Assembly (NCBI GenBank): GCA_038025085.1
Contig: CM076153.1
Location: 372,001-436,000, forward strand
DNA: 64,000 nucleotides
Direction: 5' to 3'
Source of the DNA: Tetragonia tetragonoides
Taxonomy: Eukaryota; Streptophyta; Magnoliopsida; Caryophyllales; Aizoaceae
The translations under genes were made by a program, and so were the position numbers. Shown piece by piece: positions 1-14,227 of this stretch (positions are counted from its first letter, which is position 1; every line of letters begins with the position of its first letter). Under the pieces are notes generated by a model. The model was not told where the DNA came from. It did not search any database and saw only the letters and a list, made by a program, of their open reading frames with translations.

Positions 1-65
1 CAAAAAATGATTAAAGAAAGTAAGTGTTAAATATTATGGTATGCCATCTATGACACATGTTCTTT

Positions 66-170
66 CACAACCCAATGGTCGCGCGTTAGTGGCCTAGCTT
101 ACCAGGAGGTCATCGGTTCGAATCCGTTTTTCATTTGCTTAGTAGTGCCTATTTGACATGGTAATAAATT
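66..170 (+). other. tRNA-like SINE fragment (B-box)
   Basis: A sequence close to an RNA polymerase III B box (GGTTCGAATCC) sits at about 114-124, preceded by a degenerate A-box-like stretch. It cannot fold into a full tRNA and has no clear poly(A) tail or target duplication. It is best read as a short SINE relic. The same sequence recurs at about 18,940-19,044 in unit 2. Confidence 0.35.
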
Positions 171-202
171 GGGTCGATTGGTTATGATAGTAATTTAACT
201 AT

Positions 203-1459
203 GGAAAATTTGGTGAAAACCACCTTAAGTTTAGTTGGACTTGTCAATAACCCTCTTAAGTTTTCAACTTTGGTAGGTACCCCTTTTAAAATAGAAAACG
301 CCTTACCTGGCACCCCTTGTTTTCTTTTCCGACCAATTTAATATAGAGGCAGACCAAAATACCCTCACGTGCACTGTACGTGACTCACTTAACTCTTATT
401 TTACTCCCCCAACTTAACCCCTTTTAATTGTTCCCAATCATTTTGTCTTTTTTTTTTCATTTCCTTCCAAAGAATATCTTTGTCACTTAAACATCCACTC
501 TCACTCTCAGTGTCCTTTGCTCCGTTTCCTAATTGTCACCCTCACACCAATCTCTTCACCAAAATCTCATGTTTACATTCGTGTGTTTGGGAGAGTTTGA
601 TAACATACCCCCTCCCAAGTCTTTTCGCAAGCCACAAGCCAACGCCACTAAATAAGTCGAGGCTTGGTAATTGGTATGTATACTTCCGTAATTGCACTCA
701 TTACTTGATTTTGTACTCCCAAAAAGGAGTGATTGGAGAAGTTAGGGTTTTCTGGCTACTCTTCGCTTTAAATGCGCATATCGAGATTCATAAGAACACA
801 ACAACCACAAAAACATCAAATTCTAAATGACTGTGAAATCGACAAACATCGGCCCATAGTCAACGCAACACCGCCGAGATTGACTGAGAGAAATTGAGGT
901 GAGAGAGAAAGAAAGAAAGAGAGAATTACTAGAGAGAAGAGCATTTGCAAATGTTGAGAACAAATGTAAAAGGGAAGTTGATTGGTATTATGGGATACGA
1001 AGAGAAGTTATTAATGAATATGAAGCAGTGAAGATGATGGGTTGATTAAAAGGAGAGAGAAAATTGATGGATCGAGGAGAGAGAAAGATAGAGGGGAAGC
1101 TGGAATGGATTCAGATCAGGGATTTGGTTTTTTTTTTTTTTTTTTGTGTGTTGCTAAGTGAGAGAGGAGTGACTTAGTTAAGGTGTAGATCTTTTGATTT
1201 TGTAGGGGATTATTACTAATTAACTAGCCTATTTAGATAAAAGGGCAAATTACATGGGTAAAGTTAGAGTTAAGTGAGTCACGTGCAGTGTAGGTGAGGG
1301 TATTTTGGTCTGCTTGTACATTAAATTGGTCGGAAAAGAGAACAAGGGGTGTTAGGTGAGGCGTTTTTTATTTTAAAGGGGGTATCTGCCAAAGTTGAAA
1401 ACTTAAGGGGGTTCTTAACAAGTCCAACTAAACTTAAGGTGATTTTCACCAAATTTTCC
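203..1459. mobile_element. Fold-back (Mutator-like?) element with ~200-bp inverted repeats, unit 1
   Basis: The left arm (203 to about 395) and right arm (about 1,265-1,459) are imperfect inverted repeats of roughly 190-200 bp. The ends read GGAAAATTTGGTGAAAA on the left and the complement on the right, with one mismatch. The interior is GA-rich and contains no recognisable transposase, so the element is non-autonomous. I saw no clear flanking target duplication, so assignment to the Mutator superfamily rests only on the long TIRs. The open frame at 480-830 has no ATG start and no recognisable domain. Confidence 0.75.
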
Positions 1460-1589
1460 TACTTTTAAAATTCTTATCCAACTTCCAATTACCAGCCCCC
1501 CTATGGGATTAAACACATGGAATAAGAGGCCTTTTTATCCCCATCCCTACTCCTTCTCTATTATTCCCCATCCCTGACACCAAACATGG

Positions 1590-1877
1590 GATTTTATTGT
1601 ACGTTAGGTTATGGAAGGTTACGGGATGTCATGTTATGTTATTTCCGTTTTCTTGTTGGGCTCATTAGTTTAAGCCCAGTCCGGTTAGGGTTAGAAAATC
1701 AACCTTAATTTCCTACTCCTATATATATATATATGATATAACCTGTAACTCTCAGAATTATCTCAATACAAAATCTGATCTCCTCTCTGTCGTGGACGTA
1801 GCCAAATTGGTGAACCACGCAAATCTGTGTATTGATTTATCTGTTTGTCAATCTTTTCTTGCATCCGTTATAACAAC
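1590..1877 (+). mobile_element. LTR-like repeat fragment, unit 1
   Basis: The segment contains a short (TA)n promoter-like stretch, a conserved block around AAGCCCAGTCCGGTTAGG, and a 3' end rich in CTCAATACAAA(A)TCTGATCTCC followed by a run ending ATAACA. The same series of blocks occurs in inverse orientation at 49,926-50,235, so this is a dispersed repeat. The layout fits a solo LTR or a TRIM-type terminal repeat. No internal coding region or primer-binding site lies beside it. Confidence 0.6.
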
Positions 1878-2069
1878 ATGATCGTATATACGTACCTGGA
1901 TGTACCCACGCCGGGTGATGCCCGTGTTCGAAAGCATGCGATCGAAGAATGCCATTCCTGCTAAAATAAACACATCCTCAAACTATTACTACAACAACAT
2001 TAGATTAAATCGATAATGATCTCTCTAAATTCCTTCAGTTATGGTCATGCATGAAACCAATACCATACT

Positions 2070-2074
2070 AATAC

Positions 2075-2118
<44 letters not shown>
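2070..2118. repeat. (AAT)n microsatellite
   Basis: An AAT trinucleotide run of about 16 units follows two imperfect ACTAAT units. The unit 2 counterpart at about 20,950-21,010 is longer, which shows length instability between the copies. Confidence 0.85.
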
Positions 2119-2119
<1 letters not shown>

Positions 2120-2224
2120 CTATTAATCAGCAGATAATCTTAATCTAATAATCTCTGATCCTAAATAAAAACATCACATAGCTGCTGATTAGAGAACAAA
2201 ATTCGAGGTTCTAACAACTCCATA

Positions 2225-2660
2225 TCTATAATAAAACCAATAGCCAAACAATCGGATAATTTCAAGATTCATCATGCATTTGAAACATCAAATTAGCGAA
2301 ATCAAACAGAAATTAGAAAGATTGACTAAATCAAAATGCAAAATCAGTAATCAAAACCAGAGAACGATTGCAAGCAACTACTTTTTTATAATAAAATCAG
2401 TGGTTAAACCATCGGAGAATTTCAAGATATGAAACATCAAATTAGCAAAATCAAACAGAAATTAGAAAGATTGGCTAAATCAAAACGCAAAACCAGTAAT
2501 AAAAACCAGAGAACGATTACAATCAACTACGTATTTATAATAAAATCAATGGCCAAACCATCAGAAAATTTTAAGATACGAAACATCAAATTAGCAAAAT
2601 CAAACAGAAATTAGAAAGATTGCTAAATCAAAACTTATGCTGTTATGCAAAACCAGTAAT
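2225..2660. repeat. 149-bp tandem repeat, ~2.8 copies, unit 1
   Basis: The phrase GAAACATCAAATTAGC recurs at 2,282, 2,431 and 2,580, a constant 149-bp spacing. The flanking text (AAACAGAAATTAGAAAGATT, AACCAGAGAACGATT, TATAATAAAATC) is also repeated. It is AT-rich, with no coding signal beyond a chance ORF across the repeat. Confidence 0.85.
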
Positions 2661-3097
2661 CAAAACTACACAAATATACCCTAAATAAAACATCGACAAA
2701 ATATTGGACTAAATATCAAGATTTTTCAAAGTTTAATAAAATCTAGGTTAAATTAACACCAAACAAAACGTAAATCAAACAGAAAATTGAGGGAGACAGA
2801 TACCGTACCAAGATTATCAAAGTAGTTCTGTGTGGGTCTTTAGTTGTGACAAAATCCAATGTCCGGTGAAATCAAAATCAAGAACGATGACCTAAGTGTG
2901 ATAAAATCTGTAAAACAACAATTAAAACATGAAACTAAAAAGAGAATGTGAATTTAGACAGAGATGATGATATTGATCATGGATTACCAAAATCGAGAGA
3001 CAGAGTAGTTTTGTGTCAAGAACTTCGAGGAACTTCAATCTCCAAACGTCTAATTTGGTGAGGAGACGAGAGAGAGAGTTAGAATCAAAGGTACAAA

Positions 3098-3181
<84 letters not shown>

Positions 3182-5151
3182 TGAAGTAAAATGGGTTGAG
3201 AGCTTTGTTCAACTTTCATTTCGTTTCCAAATACTTTCTTATATAGCTTTTGATTTCCCTTTCCCTCCCATATTTGGTTTTCGAAAAGATTCTCATTTGT
3301 ACAAACTTGTGCAGAAGAGAGAAGGAGACATAATAGTAAATCCTCATTTTCATTTTTTTATTTCGATATGATTGATGATGAAGGGGTGGGGGAAGGGGTG
3401 GGGGTGGGTAGGGGTCCAATGATAAATGAAGATTGAAGGGTGTGGGGAATTTTATTTTATTATTATTATTTTTTATAGAGGTAAGAAAGATAGTACACAT
3501 TAGGGTCCATCTCGGAGAGTTACATAACCCTAATGCTCAAACAAAACGAGCTCAAGCGGAAATGGAGTAGCATGAGCTCGTAATCGGGAACCCTGGGATG
3601 CGTCCAAAGTACGAGGTGAACTTCAGCATTCATCTTCTTTATTGCACTTGTTTGATCCATTATCTGTGACTTCTACAAGATGAACAAGCATCACCACCAA
3701 CGAATTTAAACTAGAACTATTAAGTCCAATCAAGCCCCATCTATAATTTGCTTAGAATCCAAAACAAGATGGTGGCCATGGCAATCTGAGCAAACGAAGC
3801 ACCAACACGGCAGCAAACACTCCAAAGGAGACCAATCGAGACAAACCAAACTCCTGATCTGTTTTTTCGTCTTGGTTTCCCTTAACAATTGAATTCAAGC
3901 TTTTATGGTAAATAACAAGGCCATAGGGAAGGTGGCAAGGGCTAAAATTCTCTCTATCCTCCCCAAAGAGAGAGAGAACCCAGTCTAAACTGAATAGCTG
4001 ATGGTGAGATCCAAAAGAGAGAGAGGCAGTGTTGAGTGACAGCGAGCTGTGGGGAGCAAGGGTGAGCGGTGGTGGTCGATGGTAATAATTGGTTGATAAA
4101 AGATGGGCGGAAACGGCGACGGGGATGAACGGAAGAGTCTAAAAGTAAAGAGCAGTGGCGGTTTGGCGGTGGGCCGGGGGGCGATTGAGGCGGTGGTCTA
4201 AGGGGCAGCAAATGGTGGGCAACGTTTTCTAGAGAGAGAGGGAGAACCTTCTGAAAGGGGTGTGAGGAATTGGGATACACTACTATCAAACTTTGTACTG
4301 TAAGTTTATTATATCTTTTAGGGCAAATTGGTGAAAACCTCCAAGAAGTTTGGAGTTTTTGCTAAGAACACCCAAACATTTTCAACTTTGGCAAGTACTC
4401 CCAAACAAAATGAAAAATGTATTTAAATATAAAAAAATAGAAATATATGGATCGTCCGTGTGTAGTACGGGTAAAGTCATAGTATGTAGTATTGTTTGCT
4501 TTGTAATCTTAACATTGTGCTATTGATCGATTAATAAAATATCATTTTTTCCACTATAATAAGGACGTACGCACTTTTGCTTAAAACATGTACTTCAATA
4601 AGGCTGCATGGTTGTCAATCCATGTCGAAAAATCTAAATTTTGTAAAAGTAATTCTTTCTTTGGTAGACAAAAAAACATAAATATTATTAATATATTAAT
4701 GCGTGTATATGTATAAAGGGAGGCCTTTAGAGTGCATCAAAATATGAACTTATATACTGCACATATTGTGTTATGATCTAGGAGATGTAAAATAAACTTA
4801 TATACTTCTCAATAACCTATATAAGAGCTCTACTATGATTTTTTTTTATTATTATTTTATAATTTGATTATTATTGTATTGGTGTTAGACTTAGTAATTG
4901 GTTTAATATGAAATAAAATAATATTACAAGTTAAAAGTGGAGACTTATTTATACATGATGTAGGAAATCGAATTATAATAGCAACAGAGAGCATCAAAAG
5001 AAGGTCAAAGAAAAGGTTGGAGTTGGACAGTAAAGTCTGTGATTTCGTGGAACATCAATTAGAAGATAAAATCTGAGAAACAATTTCAAAATTTTGTGAT
5101 TTGCTCTAAGCTAAAATAATTATACAAACTAAACCAAATAAAGAGATAATA
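2661..5151. other. Gene-free spacer, unit 1
   Basis: No convincing gene is seen. A (GA)n run lies at about 3,102-3,176; in unit 2 it is at about 21,993-22,044 and is clearly shorter. A G-rich and purine-rich stretch at 3,360-3,450 and 3,960-4,260 produces long but low-complexity frames rich in Pro and Ser on the minus strand. I do not regard these as genes. The same description holds for 21,553-24,019. Confidence 0.7.
4318..4482 (+). mobile_element. Fold-back element arm and degenerate Helitron-like end
   Basis: Bases 4,318-4,410 (GGTGAAAACCTCC...TTTTCAACTTTGGCAAGTAC) resemble the arm of the 203-1459 element, but no opposing arm is found nearby. At about 4,452-4,482 a hairpin, CCGTGTGTAGTACGG, is followed by ATAG, resembling a mutated Helitron 3' terminus. 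The unit 2 copy is near 23,186-23,350. Confidence 0.35.
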
Positions 5152-5168
5152 ACCTTTGAAGAATTGTT

Positions 5169-5356
5169 TTTTTGGTCTTTGCCAAGGATATCCACCGTCG
5201 ATCCCAGTGACTAATTCCCTCGCCCCACCTGTCAGCGCACTAAGCGGTAAGGGGCTGGCCAAGGAATTTTTTCCATTCGCAAGAGTTGGAATTCGAACCC
5301 CCAACCACTTATTTAAGGGATAAAGTGCTGAATCACTACACCAACCCATCTTAATT
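5169..5356 (-). mobile_element. tRNA-derived SINE with 17-bp target duplication, unit 1
   Basis: Read on the minus strand, the element begins near GGTTGGTGTAGTG (A-box-like), carries a B box GGTTCGAATTC, and ends in an A-rich tail. It is flanked by direct repeats ACCTTTGAAGAATTGTT (5152-5168) and ACCTTTAAAGAATTGTT (5357-5373), which match at 16 of 17 positions. Pol III boxes, A-rich tail and target duplication together make this a clear SINE. The minus-strand ORF across it is spurious. Confidence 0.85.
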
Positions 5357-6080
5357 ACCTTTAAAGAATTGTTAATAATATAATACTTACTTCATAAAGC
5401 AATACATTATTATGATGGTTTGTTGCTATTGTACCTAATTACGTATATTGTTTGATTGTAGCACCACACCCACGTTTTAGGATGATTAGTTTAAGCCTAT
5501 TTGCTATTAATAGCAAAATATATTTCTTGATTTTTTAATTGATTTTGTAAATGAACATCTTTTAATTTTGCTGGGTATGATTTTCACTGGAGTTTGTGAT
5601 CGTAATACTTGAAATACATATTTTCAAACGATTAATAACATAACCTCTGCAATACATAGGTTTGTAATAACAAATTGATCTCATTTGTTGGTAATAATAA
5701 CAAATTGGTCACATACTCATGGCTTTATATACCCAAAACTAATTTCTTGAGAAAATTGAAGCAATTTTATGCAATACATCTCGTATTTCAAAATTTCAGA
5801 CCTAGATTGACATATATAGCTGAAAATGTAGAAATCTATGTATATACCTATAAATAAACAATCTAATAATATAAACAGCAAGTCTTGTGTAAGACCAATT
5901 AACAAAAAATTGGGGTCACTTTTTAGAAATGTAGGGGTAATTTATTGTGAGAAGTGACCCTTTTTTCATTGAAAAGTGACCGCGTTTTACCAAAAGTTAC
6001 AAAAAGACTATCTTATAAAAACTTTTGTATAATATAAAAGTACTTTCATCTTAAACAAATATAAAATATTATTGACATCT

Positions 6081-6111
6081 AACCCGTGCATCACACGGGC
6101 TTTAAAACTAG
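6081..6111 (+). mobile_element. Helitron 3' terminus, unit 1
   Basis: A stem, CCCGTG-CATCA-CACGGG, is followed about ten bases later by CTAG and then T. This is the classic Helitron 3' end (hairpin, CTRR, insertion before T). The matching 5' end was not located. The unit 2 copy is at 24,949-24,979. Confidence 0.65.
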
Positions 6112-6485
6112 TATGTAAGGTATACCATGCAAATAAACTAGTATGTCTAGACTGATCTAAATAAGATTATAAAATAATGAACACCAGTGAATTGAATTGT
6201 AGTAAGCATTACAGGACTAAAATATAATACTTGATAGAAATTTTATGTCACTTAACCAAACTGAACATTAACATTGTCGGATTGAATTGAAACGATTTTT
6301 ACTAGATAAGTGAAAAAGAATACACCTTTAATGAAAGAATACTTTCACTCATTCCATGTAGTTATTTTTCCATTATACTTGTGAATTTTTATTTATTTAT
6401 TTATTTATTTTTTTTTTTTTGTGTTTTGAGGAAGATGAAGTAAATATTTATCTTTCATTTTAAAATTTATTGTAGGAGAGTGGGT

Positions 6486-6517
6486 TAACCCATGTGTAGC
6501 ACGGCTTAGCCAACTAG
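6486..6517 (+). mobile_element. Degenerate Helitron 3' terminus, unit 1
   Basis: A weaker hairpin (CCATGTGTAGCACGG) is followed by CTAG at 6,514-6,517 and a T. This looks like an older Helitron end than the one 400 bp upstream. The unit 2 copy ends at 25,392. Confidence 0.5.
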
Positions 6518-6539
6518 TTTGTAGAAATACAAATTACAA

Positions 6540-6660
6540 CTTGTACGGTACAATTAATAATGTACCCTCATCGATAAGTATCACCACTCTGGACTCTTGT
6601 TTTGATCGTGTCAAATATTCAACAACAGTGCCAAACCACTGAGCTATCTTTGGCAATACC
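6540..6660 (-). mobile_element. SINE-like fragment upstream of the subtilase, unit 1
   Basis: On the minus strand a tRNA-like A box (TAGCTCAGTGG) is followed some 30 bases later by a B-box-like GATCAAAAC. No tail or target duplication is obvious. It ends about 115 bp upstream of the subtilase TATA-like box. The unit 2 copy is at about 25,415-25,535. Confidence 0.45.
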
Positions 6661-6775
6661 AATTACCAAATTGATCTATATATTGCCACATATAGATAAT
6701 ATACTATAGATAGATCTTCTTATTCCCACAAATAAGGTGATTCAAGCATTCAATTATGTAATGAGCTGAAATAGC

Positions 6776-6782
6776 TATAAAG
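6776..6782 (+). promoter_or_regulatory. TATA-like box of subtilase, unit 1
   Basis: TATAAAG lies 70 bp upstream of the chosen ATG at 6,846, leaving room for a 5' UTR of about 35-40 nt. The position is right for a plant core promoter, but no transcript evidence is available here. Confidence 0.5.
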
Positions 6783-6845
6783 GATTAAGGATTGAAGCAA
6801 GGTAAGTATTTCAAAACTTTGAGAAAAACGACTCAGAAAAACAGG

Positions 6846-10555
<3,710 letters not shown>

Positions 10556-10608
10556 TTTACACTACATTCTTATCAAATAGGACTACTAATCTATATCTAT
10601 ACAAATAC

Positions 10609-10618
10609 AATAAATAAA
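10609..10618 (+). terminator. Polyadenylation signal of subtilase, unit 1
   Basis: Two overlapping AATAAA motifs lie about 55 bp after the stop codon, a usual distance for a plant near-upstream element. The same motif is at 29,508-29,517 in unit 2. Confidence 0.55.
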
Positions 10619-11175
10619 ATAGTTTGTTGGTATTGCAAGACCTAAAAATACTATTACCAGGCCACTAATATAATTAGTTGACAATATAGCTCTCATTGGA
10701 AGGAGGAAAAAAAAGCAACATGAATTATTCTATTTTCATAATCCGGATTTGTATACACTTGCCTCTTATTTACGTATTGAGTATAGTAGTTAATTTTAAT
10801 CATAATGATAGTCATATAAAATTATTGCCAAAAATACATAAAGTTGTTTTATTCATGCAACATATTTACATTTCCAAGGAACTGAGCAATTAATCACATA
10901 AGATATAGCTGGATAATCATTTCTTTTTCTGTTTTCTTTGGGGTGCAAACTCTGATTCAATATCATGTTCTATGGACAGATAATCGTTTCATGTAAAGAA
11001 AAGAGGTGGGCTTTACTTAGTCTCATAAGTTGACTTTCAATTAGTATTCGCATAACCATTTTGAAATTCATTCCTAGCTTAATTTTGTAATTCTATTTCA
11101 AGAGCCACTACCCAAAAACTATAGACATCATATCAGACTTTTTTTTAGTGGCGAGTAACTGTGACATACTATATA

Positions 11176-11260
11176 CTCCCTCCGTCTCAAATTGTTTGTC
11201 TTTCTTGACATTTGTGAATTATGGAAAACAAACTAGACAAATAATTTGAGTCGGAGAATG
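11176..11260. mobile_element. Stowaway-like MITE, unit 1
   Basis: The left end CTCCCTCCGTCTCAAATT and the inverted right end CATTCTCCGACTCAAATT form imperfect TIRs of about 25 bp. They are flanked by TA on both sides (11,174-11,175 and 11,261-11,262), as expected for Tc1/mariner-derived Stowaway elements. At 85 bp it is a short or internally deleted copy. Confidence 0.8.
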
Positions 11261-11530
11261 TAATATATATGTACTTTGGAGCTCGGCAACCGCCTAATTA
11301 ATGTGACCATTAAAACAATACGTTATTGCATGTGGTCATACATTATACAGTACATATGGTCGATCGATCTACCAGAGCTTGGCATTGAAATTAGAATCAA
11401 GGGCTTTATTACCCGATACATCAGAACCAAAATTTGTACTTTAATTTGTATAGCCCTGAAACCAAACTTGTCTTTTTTGTTTTTTGTGGTGAAAATATTT
11501 TAATTACATTTTTAAGTCTTTTGTAAACCC

Positions 11531-11668
11531 TAAGTCCCAAACCCACCCTTCCACTTTCTCTCTCTTCTCTCTCATTGTCATCTCAACCTAAGTCCCAAAA
11601 CCCACCCTTCCACTTTCTCTCTTTTCTCTCTCATCGTCATCTCAACCTAAGTCCCAAAACTCACCCTT
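11531..11668. repeat. 58/59-bp tandem repeat, ~2.3 copies
   Basis: The phrase AAGTCCCAAA(A)CCCACCC recurs at 11,532, 11,590 and 11,649, each followed by a CT-rich block. The unit 2 copy is at about 30,430-30,567. No coding function is apparent. Confidence 0.8.
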
Positions 11669-11948
11669 CATTTTCGGGTACCTGCATATGAACAGCCCCA
11701 TAGGTATGTAATTGTACATGGACATCCAGATGAGCACTTTTTAAATAAAATTTTCGTATTTTGATATTTGTCTTTGCTGTGCAAAGGAAAGAAACAAAAT
11801 GAAAACAAATAGGCATCGAGGAGCTTAAAAGGGGGAAAGCATAGCCATACATGTATTATGCTTAATTAGTTCTTCAACTTTCAATTATAGCTGTTATTTC
11901 TAATACATTCATTGAGATTTAGACTCATCTAGCACTAGCAGGACATAC

Positions 11949-12266
11949 TCATTGATGGGTAGATGCTATATGATTCCACATCCCATCGATTTTCCTGGTT
12001 ACGTTGGATAAGTTTCCAGATTGAACAAGTTTTATATTCTCATTTGGCGATTCACCATCTCCTCTGAAGGTCTTTTTTAACAATGTTTCGGCAATCAAGA
12101 ACAAGCCTTGCTGCACCAATGCACCTATTATTGCCTGAGTTGGTGGTACGGGGGAGCAAACCAGAATAAAAACGAATATAAACCATAATTTGCTACCTGC
12201 CATGTTTTCTTTCTGTTCTGTCGATGGTAGTGAAACTCTCATCTCAACTAGTAGATTATATACCAT
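11949..12266 (-). CDS. Small secreted-protein ORF, unit 1 (hypothetical)
   Basis: A 105-codon frame starts with ATG at 12,266. A second Met at 12,203 directly precedes a strong signal-peptide-like stretch (MAGSKLWFIFVFILVC, cleavage plausible after PPTQA), so the translated product may be 84 aa. The predicted mature part is short and polar, with one N-glycosylation-type site (NLSN) and no Cys. I do not recognise a family. It lies 0.4 kb downstream, on the same strand, of the DDI1 relic and could be a chance ORF. It is intact in both units, but the units are too similar for that to be evidence of selection. Confidence 0.4.
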   Translation of the reverse strand: MVYNLLVEMRVSLPSTEQKENMAGSKLWFIFVFILVCSPVPPTQAIIGALVQQGLFLIAETLLKKTFRGDGESPNENIKLVQSGNLSNVTRKIDGMWNHIASTHQ

Positions 12267-12629
12267 GCCAAAAGTAAGGTATGAAATGAAACGTTCCCGT
12301 ACATTTATGTAAATAAATAAATGTTTATAAATTCACTTCAAGCATAGGCAATTTTTCCAAGGCAAAAAGGAATTACTCTGTTTTGTAGAGAGAAATTCGA
12401 CGAATAAACATTACATTACATACCTGATAGGCATTAGCACGAACACCGCCTGTGAACCATAAAAAAAAATTGAATTAATCCAATGAAACGGGAAGCTATG
12501 TCTAAGAGAGAAAGCTGTCAAGTTATGCAAATCCCAAGTTAAAATGCAACGTCCAGACTTCAAAAAATATGACTGAGCAAGTAACATTTATCAACAATAC
12601 AGAATCAAGAGGGAAAAAAGAAGCCTTAC

Positions 12630-13118
12630 AGAAGCTCCTGAGCTGGAAGCTTGCTTTGAATACCTCTCTTCATACAAAAAATGAAAGGGATGCCCTTTTC
12701 TGGAAACAGCAAACAGTTTTATTTTATTTTTTGCCAAGAATTATGTGATGATTGTAGAAACAATATAAACGACTAAGTGGACAACTACAACTTCAAAATG
12801 ATTAAGCTCTCACCGGGCAAAAATGGTACAGATACCTCTCGTCCACCAACTCTCAATACATTCTCCTTCAAATCAATTATTCACTGCAAAATAAGGTCTC
12901 GTCAACTTTTCTGTTAAGCTTAAAGGGAATACGGAATCATGAAGGACATAGCAATTAAGACATATTACCTGATGTTTGCGAAGCATATCAAGACCAAATA
13001 GGAACTCCATGTTGGGAGAGTCAAGGACTGTAAAGGAACATTGGTAAAGTACATTCCCAATCTTCCAAAGGGGACAGGGAATAAGTGAACCAAGCATGTC
13101 AAATTCAGAACCAAGCAT
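12630..13118 (-). pseudogene. DDI1-like aspartic protease domain pseudogene, unit 1
   Basis: Three minus-strand exon remnants, with introns still present, match the retroviral-like protease region of plant DDI1 (DNA-damage inducible 1, ubiquitin receptor). Exon a ends at 12,969 with FLFGLDMLRKHQ. Exon b (12,883-12,814) encodes ENVLRVGGREVSVPF but opens with TGA where the family has Cys. Exon c (12,699-12,630) shows EKGIP and then, after a one-base frameshift, FLYEERYSKQASSSG. The N-terminal UBL, the catalytic Asp region and the UBA domain are not found. A premature stop and a frameshift make it non-functional. Confidence 0.75.
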
Positions 13119-13451
13119 GATGGCAGAGGATAAAGTTAAGCCAAAACATATCTAGTAGTTTATGTAAAATCTTTACGGAAGGAACAGATACAGTCCACCA
13201 AATTTCATATCACTACTTGCGGTGAGTGACACGGTTACAATAGGAACTCAAGTGTCAAGTCCGATAACTTCCAAACAGAGTTTAGAAATAAGAAAATGAG
13301 GCAGGAGATTTTTGAAGTTCTTACATCAAAAGACTCCTAAAACACCAGGAGATTTTTGTAAAACAAAATCTACCCTATACTCCTATATAACAACTTTAGT
13401 AACCTATTTTCTGTAAACTATATAACCTGTATAAGTGCTATACAAACAAAT

Positions 13452-14095
13452 TTACTTCCTGATAAAAACAGGGGCAAGACCAACATGCTCACACCACCTC
13501 CTATTCTTGCTTGTATCTCTGATCTTCTCAATATTGCTCAATTGAACCCGCAGTTCAAACTTGATTCTTGCTATCACCTTGTGAAAATCTGCTGTTTCCT
13601 GTTTAAAAATCACATGGTTACGCGTGATCCAGACATGGTATATGCAAGCTGTCACCGCAGCCTTACACATTGATCTATAAGCTGACGAACCTTGTATGTG
13701 TTTGAGTCCCCATGCTACAAGCTCAGACCAACTGCCTGTGGGAGTCTGAAACTGCATGAAAACACCAATCTGTTTCCAGATTTCTCTAGCAAAGGAGCAC
13801 TGTAAAAAAAGGTGTTCATGGCTCACAAAGCACATTTGCTATCCACATTTGCTCCTCTAGCAATAAGTCTATCCCTTGTAAGGAGCTTCTTTTGCATCAT
13901 GACCCAGGCTGTGAAGGAATGCTTTGGGAAACAGTTTCTCCCCCAAACAAACTTGTACCAAGGCTGAATTGGATCACCTGGGTAGAGTGTTGTATAAGCT
14001 GCTTTGGAAGAGAAAGCAGGAGGGACAGAAATCCATAGCAGCTCCCCATTCTGAACAAGAACACACTTCAGTGCCTCATCTCTAAGATTAATTCT
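13452..14095 (-). mobile_element. LINE 3' remnant (zinc-knuckle region of RT), unit 1
   Basis: The minus-strand translation carries the C-terminal zinc-binding region of plant LINE reverse transcriptases (zf-RVT): FLQCSFAREIWKQIG and later ACIYHVWITRNHVIF. Upstream, at 13,836-14,095, a second frame gives WGRNCFPKHSFTAWV-type sequence, separated by a frameshift. It is a 5'-truncated, decayed copy without RT or endonuclease cores. Confidence 0.75.
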
Positions 14096-14227
14096 ACAAC
14101 AATATATAGAGATACTTTATACAAAAGGCTCATTTCGATGGTTTACCCTAATAATAATGCAAATTTATCACAACCCACTTCCTTCATTTATTCTATACAA
14201 ATGATCAACTCTCTTCTCTCTCTCTAG

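Noticed and set aside
114..124. Possible tRNA gene (GGTTCGAATCC)
   Set aside because: Only a B box is present; no acceptor stem, anticodon arm or terminator can be formed around it.
480..830. 116-aa frame in the fold-back element (and at 19,358-19,708)
   Set aside because: It has no ATG, uses a TTG start, matches no family and is only retained because the two units are near-identical.
1893..1962. Exon-like segment on the minus strand (TTTTAG acceptor, CAG|GTACGT donor, reading GMAFFDRMLSNTG)
   Set aside because: Good splice consensus but no neighbouring exons or recognised family could be linked to it.
2922..3212. Ser/Leu-rich frame on the minus strand
   Set aside because: It is a reading of the (GA)n microsatellite.
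3954..4289. 111-aa Pro-rich frame on the minus strand (and 22,822-23,157)
   Set aside because: It lies in purine-rich low-complexity DNA with no domain; composition explains the open frame.
5086..5349. 87-aa minus-strand frame
   Set aside because: It lies across a SINE with target duplications.
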